Shown one piece after another: positions 58,960 through 64,000 of a DNA stretch of 64,000 nucleotides; position 1 is the stretch's first letter; every line of letters begins with the position of its first letter. The DNA comes from Spirometra erinaceieuropaei (taxonomy: Eukaryota; Platyhelminthes; Cestoda; Diphyllobothriidea; Diphyllobothriidae). The notes beneath the pieces were generated by a model. It was given only the letters and a program-made list of their open reading frames with translations, did no database searches and had not been told where the DNA came from. The position numbers were made by a program, and so were the translations under genes. Location: the NCBI GenBank assembly GCA_902702965.1, contig CACRXP010000233.1, forward strand, positions 509,336 to 573,335, in the 5' to 3' direction.

Positions 58960-59290
58960 TGGAGCAAATCATCCGGAATAAGGCCTCATAGGCACAGTTT
59001 GGAGGTGCGTATGAATATTTGGGCTGAAGACCATTGGCTTTATACGGATAACCACGTATTACTCATAACCTGCCAACTGGCGGCAAGTAGTATACGCATG
59101 TTGCATAGCGTAACATTAACAGCACAGGCTCAAACACACGGAGGACACTGAGGGACCCACTGATGGGCCGAGTCACACGCAGCTGTATCTTGCAGCGGCA
59201 GAATGTCGGCGAAACACCTGTCTGAGTTTTAAGCTGACTCCTCTGCTGTCCGCATGGCAAATCATGCAACATGTAAAGGCGTCATTTTTC
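58960..59290 (+). mobile_element. Hammerhead-bearing short element (copy e)
   Basis: The head ACTTGGAGCAAATCATCCGG (about 58960) and GTATGAATATTTGGGCTGAA precede the ribozyme (59156-59226), which is followed by GTTTTAAGCTGACTCC and the tail CATGGCAAATCATGCAAC. It is colinear with copy d over about 320 bases. Confidence 0.7.
59156..59226 (+). ncRNA. Hammerhead ribozyme motif, class 2 (copy e)
   Basis: Stem I is CCCA (59156-59159) with TGAG (59223-59226), one mismatch. The core is CTGATGG for CTGATGA. Stem II is GCCGA (59167) with TCGGC (59206-59210), a perfect match, with an inner GCAGCTG and GCAGCGGC. The second core strand is GAAA, stem III is AC/GT around ACCT, and the cleavage triplet is GTC. 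The last-position A-to-G change in the first core strand is the only core defect. Confidence 0.75.
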
Positions 59291-59426
59291 AAACGTACGT
59301 CAACTACTTTTACGCGTTCCTTAGTCGTGAATTTTTCCCCACTGAATTTCCAAAGAATAGTTTTTTTAAATTCGAAAAAATTTGGAAAAGGATTAATTCA
59401 TTTGAGTCACTTGTCAGAGAACCGAT

Positions 59427-59483
59427 GGCCTGAGCGGGATTCGAGCCCACGACAGCTCTAACCACCTGATCTCCAAGGCCCCA
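59427..59483 (-). repeat. tRNA-like SINE head lacking the anticodon arm
   Basis: The minus strand reads GGGGCCTTGGAGATCAGGTG, then GTTAGAGC, then directly GTCGTGGGCTCGAATCCCGC. Compared with the other heads, the whole GTTGGCTGTACTAAAGCC arm and variable region are missing, while the box A-side and box B-side sequences remain. Confidence 0.65.
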
Positions 59484-60648
59484 CCGAGAGCTATGAGTTC
59501 AATCACATTTCAGTCATTTTACCCGCCCAGCCTACTCTAACGTATGAAATCCACCAATTTTGATACAGTAAGTTGACTGCCAAAGCAGAATTTTCTAAGC
59601 AATCAAGTTGGAATCCATCAGATTACTAGCAAACCAACTTAGTTAATTGGTGTTCTTGGCAGGTTTGAATAATTAATTCGATCTCGTTGGGCCAAATAAC
59701 TCGCTCAAATCTGCCATGGACGTCAATGTAAAACAAAAGATTAATGGCGAATGTGTAACTAAGTGATAAGGCGACTCATGGGCCATCCTATACGACCAAA
59801 GTGGACCCGTACGAATGTTGACCCTTTTTAAGCACGCTGAGGCTTAGCTGACTCCTCTAATTTGGAAATTTTTGAACAGTATAGGCACACCGTTTACAAC
59901 AACCTGTGTCAAGATCTAGCGAATGCCCACCTTTTCCTATGCCAAAGCGTTCATCGCGCGTTCCTGCGCGATACAAACAAACAAGCCTTCTGCGTTTGGT
60001 TTTGGACGTGGACAAATTAACGGAAGACCGGTCAGGAAAAAAATCGAAAATCTGATTTATGCGTAAATATCAGCTGGTGGCATTACTTTATTTCACTTAT
60101 AGGAATGACGAAAACCTTCGGTCAAAATATTGTCTAAAAGTTTCTGTTTAACGGTAAATTGGGGACACACTTCCATGGTACTGTTTTCAGATAGGGAGTG
60201 ATATTAAAAATCGCCCGTTCGTGTGGACTGTCTTTGGTCTTTTCTTGTTTGCTATCGTGAACAGCACGTTAGAGATATTTTCTGCTAACAATGTACAGAC
60301 CGATATTCAATTGTAGCTGGTTCTATTAAGCAGGTAAAATCTGAGCTCTTGCGAATTTGTTCCATTCTATATTTTTTATCGGAAAATATTTCGACATTAG
60401 ATTCGTGGAACAGATTTTCCATGGATCTACTTTTTTGACACATTCCTCGAAATGGAAATATGCAGACGTAATATGGTTCAGTATATGCGGAGATACAAAA
60501 TGAAAAAGGCTTGCATTGCTTTCAAAAGATATTAAAGGTTGTTGTTTGCTAAATAAATAACATAGCCTCTTTATAGAAAATATTTGCAAATGTATTTTAC
60601 TTATCGATTGGACACAGGAAAACGGACCTACTGCACTTCCGTTTGCTT
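59484..60648. other. Unassigned stretch
   Basis: No gene or repeat recognised; one 87-codon minus frame (60326-60589) without motifs. Confidence 0.35.
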
Positions 60649-60762
60649 CGCGCTAAGTTCTAGGGGGTACGAATTTCCGTGTTCTCACTTTAACTTTAAC
60701 CCCAAAACTAGCTCTAAACCTAATGATAAAGCACCAACTCCTGGAATTTAGGGCAAGGCCAT
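60649..60762 (-). repeat. Dispersed repeat with degenerate telomere-like core (copy 2)
   Basis: Minus strand: AATGGCCTTGCCCTAAATTC, a core with ATTAGGTTTAGAGC and TTTTGGGGTTAAAGTTAAAG, then GAACACGGAAATTCGTACCC and CTTAGCGCG. The flanks and order match 37643-37745 in the opposite orientation. Confidence 0.6.
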
Positions 60763-61522
60763 TTGTATTACGTGGCGTCTGTATTCCCGTACCTAGGTTG
60801 CTTATCTTATTGGCTAAAAGAATCCATAAATTTATGTTTTGTGAACTGTTCAGGGACATTCTAAGAAGTGGAAACTAAAACGAACGGGACTGTGATGCCG
60901 AAGTCAACTTCTTCATCACCGTTAAGCTAAAAAATTTTCAGTAAAGATAAGATAATAGCCAAATAATATGGAGAAGATTTGCCAGTCGGAGGCTCCCATG
61001 CTACCAAAAATCCCAGTAGCCATAGTCAGTTAAATAAAATTCAAGCCAACGCTCTAGGGGTTGTTGAAGAACTTTGATTTATTTTCTTGATTTTTAATAT
61101 CTAATTGCAAAAATAAATTGCATCAATATCGGTACTTTGAGATGGTTCTGTTCAGTTGAATAAGGATCACTGAAATTTAAAAATCGTTTAAAAAATCCTC
61201 GGATGGTTAATGAAATGAATTGTTTGTGCGTCGTACTGCCCATAGAGCAGTGAGGTGGGCAACATCGCGGTCGCCTGCCCTAGAAGTCGTTTGACCATAT
61301 CCGCGTTGCATATTTTTCAAGTAATTTGCTGGATTACGGATATAGATCCAAGTTCCATCCTATTTGCTATTATATAGGAAGCCAGTGTTTTGGTTTTTTT
61401 CATTTGTGCAGAATTCCAACTACCCAAGGCATTAGAACAACTTCTAATGATTTCATATTGAGTCTCACAATCATGTGGTAGATTCAATCTGTGGAAATTT
61501 TTACGTGAACTTCGAACATTCT
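60763..61522. other. Unassigned spacer
   Basis: No gene or repeat recognised; very AT-rich. Confidence 0.35.
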
Positions 61523-61697
61523 ACTGAGATGAGATGGGGCCGTCAAAGACAAGGGAGACCGGAATGGCCATTTCTGGCTTATTAGCCGTCATCAGCCAGC
61601 CATACACAACCCCAAGTTTTGGTCACTTGAGATTCGAACCCGGCATCTTTGATCATGGAGTTTGACGCTCTACCATTGAACCTCGGGTCCGTTGTCC
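61523..61697 (-). repeat. tRNA-derived SINE with TCC-like anticodon loop
   Basis: Minus strand: the head (about 61697-61621) has GGTTCAATGGTAGAGC as box A, an ACTCCATGA anticodon-loop-like segment and an intact box B, GGTTCGAATCTC. It is followed by GGGGTTGTGTATGGCTGGCT and the SINE body GGCTAATAAGCCAGAAATGG through TTGTCTTTGACGG. This is the most complete head-plus-body copy of the family and shows what the palindromic elements lack. Confidence 0.75.
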
Positions 61698-61722
61698 TGT
61701 CGGTTGTGATCAGGAATATCAG

Positions 61723-62017
61723 TTATGACAGTGGGCGCTCGCCGATCAGGTTACGGAACATGCTCGTTCCGTTGTGCCTTGGGGCTCATACTAGAACCCT
61801 CGCGGGCAGTTGCACAGCGACTAGTAGTAGACATAGATGAGATAGGGCCGACAAAGACAAGGGAAACCGGAATGGCCATTTCTGGCTTATTAGCCGTCAT
61901 CAGCCAGTCATACTACTAGTTGCTGTGCGACTGCCTGCGAGGGTTCTAGTGTGAGCCCCAAGGCACAACGGAACGAGCATGTTCCGTAACCAGATCGGCG
62001 AGAGCCCACTGTCATAA
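61723..62017. mobile_element. Palindromic element with a SINE core in its loop (copy 2)
   Basis: Arms 61723-61829 and 61911-62017 are 107 bases each with about six mismatches and no net length difference. The ends read TTATGAC and GTCATAA. The outer half (GGCGCTCGCCGATC, CGTTCCGTTGTGCCTTGGGG) is homologous to the arm at 4477-4539. The inner half (CTCATACTAGAACCCTCGCG and on) is extra. The 81-base loop is the SINE body in minus orientation. It lies 25 bases from the full SINE at 61523-61697. Confidence 0.8.
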
Positions 62018-64000
62018 TTCTACTGAGAGACCTGGCGCAATCGTTCAATAATTGTCTCGCATTAACGTGGAGGCAAGCTTTCGTAACAAGAATTCCGGAG
62101 AAATCATCTTCTTGTCCTCACACATTTCTCCTGAGCTCCTCAAAATAATATTGATCTTCGAGGTAAGGTAGTTTATTCTTACTGATATATATAAGAAAAT
62201 TTCCCCATTTATAGCAGATAACCTTCTGATTCATTGCCTATGCTTAACATGTCAAGGCGCTGGAGTTACATAACGGTCAGGTCCAAATTCGGGTGCCCTC
62301 GAAGGCTTTTGAAGTCGGATTATTTTTAATTTAAACTTTTTGCTTATCAACTAGACTCCTAACCGCTGACCAAAGCACTTTTTCATGATATGCTTTTGTT
62401 TTATGTGCCAGTTCCTAGAAGGAATAGTTCCTCGTCTCGATATTCAAAAACATGTAAAAAAAAACGTGGAACAGTGCATTACCTGCTACAGCCGCAAATA
62501 TTCTCAGATGAATTCGAGCATTCAACCTCGATATCTATAACTTTAAATTTTTTTGATTTGCGCTTTCATTTGAGGTAGTCCTGCATGATGATATTTCTTC
62601 AGGACTTTCAAATTTATTCACACAAATGATATGTGGTAGCTCACATGCATTCATCTCGAGGCTTATGTAGCAGCAAGAAATGAAAAACCACAAGGCCTGG
62701 AAATCCTTTGAGAGCATTTTTTAAAAATCAACGCGCGACTAAGTTTGATTTGGTGTTTTCAATGTTGAAGTCGATCTCTACTATGCGACAGACAAAATAA
62801 AGACATATTTGGCCTTAAAACGACATACATCTGAAGGCCTTGAACGGCCAAATTTGTCCTCTACATATGTCAGACAATATCACCTCAAAATATAGTTTGG
62901 TACGTGCGGCACGTGGTCCATATCAAAAAATAATCTTTCTGCTTCGCGTAGGCTGAAGCCTAGAGCTGAAATTTCCCACGCTTATTAACGGGCGAAACTC
63001 TCTCTCTCTGTTGAAAGGGCTTTTGAGATGAGGTCGATTTATACGAATGACGACATTCTCGTTCTATCTGCATTAATGTCTAAAAAAGCCCTTCAGCTGT
63101 GCGCCTTCTCACCTCTGTCCCCTTTTGATCCAAAGAATACCGTGCTTGCGTATGAAGGCGTACATCATCCAGAGGTTACTTCTTCAAGCAAACGCTTGAG
63201 ATAAAAGTTTATGCTTACGCCTTATTAACTTGAGCTACCTTCCTCGCCCTCCGTCTGCTGAAATCGACTTTAATACGATCCCAGGGAGAGGAGTGGGCAC
63301 CGATCTCTCCTGCTTGATTGCTGGATGGGCATTTCTCTGCTGCCTCGTGGTTTCGGATCTGGAGCAGTGGGCGCCGTACTGTACAAGCAGTCATCTCCAA
63401 ATGTTGCCGATGAGGAATATGAACACTGAATGCTTAGACTCAGCTCATACATCGTCATCATCCATTGAAAATCTAAGCTCAGATGCTGTGGCATTGGAAC
63501 CCGGATGTAAGGGCTCACTGAGATTTAAATTTCAGGACTCTGTTCAAAAGGGTCGACTGAACTCGGGCACATTCAAAGAAGGCCAAAAACTACGACGCAA
63601 TGTAAACGGCTTTCATCCTTTGCATTTGTTTGAGAAGTTTTGCGAGATTTAATTAGCTAGTGGTTTAATCAGTCGAATGGCTTGATGCGTCATGTGTTCG
63701 CTTAGAATGTTAAGCTAAACTCCCCTGTATTGGGACTCAGATGACGTGGACTTAGCTTGGGTGATTGAGAAAAAATAAAACTTTTAACGGCACGGCACAA
63801 GTAAGGGTTGCGACAGTCGTGTATGACGTTGGTTCTTTGTTGAGGCGTTTTTGACTGAGAATTGATGCCATAAACAGTTGGTGAAGAAACATCTGTCGAT
63901 AGCAAATAATGGTTTTGGGCTAATTCCACAACAATTAAAATGATAGAGTCATTTTAAGCGGGTAATCTCATCTTAAGCATTCCCAAACAAGGTGCCTGCG
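62018..64000. other. Unassigned end of window
   Basis: No repeat or gene recognised. 63230-63652 (plus) is open for 140 codons, but its nominal start is TTG and its first ATG is near codon 58. The translation is serine-rich in the middle with no domain. It could be a last exon, but nothing supports that directly. Confidence 0.35.

Noticed and set aside
63230..63652. 140-codon frame as a gene at the right end
   Set aside because: The apparent start is TTG, the first ATG is well inside, and no domain is recognisable.
1..64000. CRISPR array, operon or bacterial gene cluster
   Set aside because: No regularly spaced short repeats and no dense co-directional open frames; content is that of a eukaryotic intergenic or intronic region.

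Overview
This window looks like repeat-rich, gene-poor nuclear DNA from a eukaryote. It is AT-rich, no open frame is longer than about 165 codons, there is no operon-like packing, and almost everything recognisable is a decayed transposable element. The mixture is Penelope-like retroelements (PLEs) whose terminal parts carry hammerhead ribozyme motifs, short non-coding elements with a second hammerhead class resembling the schistosome Sm-alpha ribozyme, tRNA-derived SINEs, long foldback elements with TA ends, and a dead mariner. This points to a flatworm, plausibly a tapeworm. The organism call is inference from element content, not from a host gene. I found no host gene, rRNA, working tRNA gene or CRISPR array that I can support.

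Layout. 0.6-2.15 kb: Penelope RT pseudogene (minus). 3.0-3.5 kb: GC-rich dispersed repeat. 3.6-4.1 kb: foldback element with TA ends. 4.5-4.9 kb: SINE-core palindrome next to a tRNA-headed SINE. 7.3-9.4 kb: GC-rich repeat pieces, a 144-base gap and another foldback element. 12.3-12.8 kb: two SINE copies in inverted orientation between 12-bp direct repeats. 13.7-15.4 kb: cluster of GC-rich repeats. 18.1-18.6 kb: hammerhead-bearing element. 19.5-20.1 kb: foldback element interrupted by a Penelope terminal segment with an intact-looking hammerhead. 22.2 and 23.2 kb: two more hammerhead elements. 24.5 kb: SINE core. 26.2-27.2 kb: foldback element whose two 365-base arms look identical. 32.2-33.7 kb: second Penelope RT pseudogene, carrying two insertions with target-site duplications. 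34.0, 38.1 and 44.4 kb: further foldback copies. 42.3 kb: hammerhead element. 43.2-44.2 kb: dead mariner transposase. 46 kb: GC-rich repeat. 48.5 kb: Penelope hammerhead. 52.7-53.5 kb: Penelope GIY-YIG endonuclease end. 56.4-57.0 kb: old foldback copy. 58-59.5 kb: SINEs and a hammerhead element. 60.7 kb: telomere-like repeat. 61.5-62.0 kb: SINE plus a SINE-core palindrome.

How the parts relate. The elements are layered on each other: SINE and Penelope pieces inside Penelope, Penelope inside a foldback element, a foldback element inside the GC-rich repeat, and SINE cores in the loops of palindromes. Several insertions can be proved inside the window because a related empty site lies tens of kilobases away. 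The most interesting content is two separate classes of hammerhead ribozyme (eight copies) and a family of perfect or near-perfect long foldback elements whose mobilising enzyme is not evident here.
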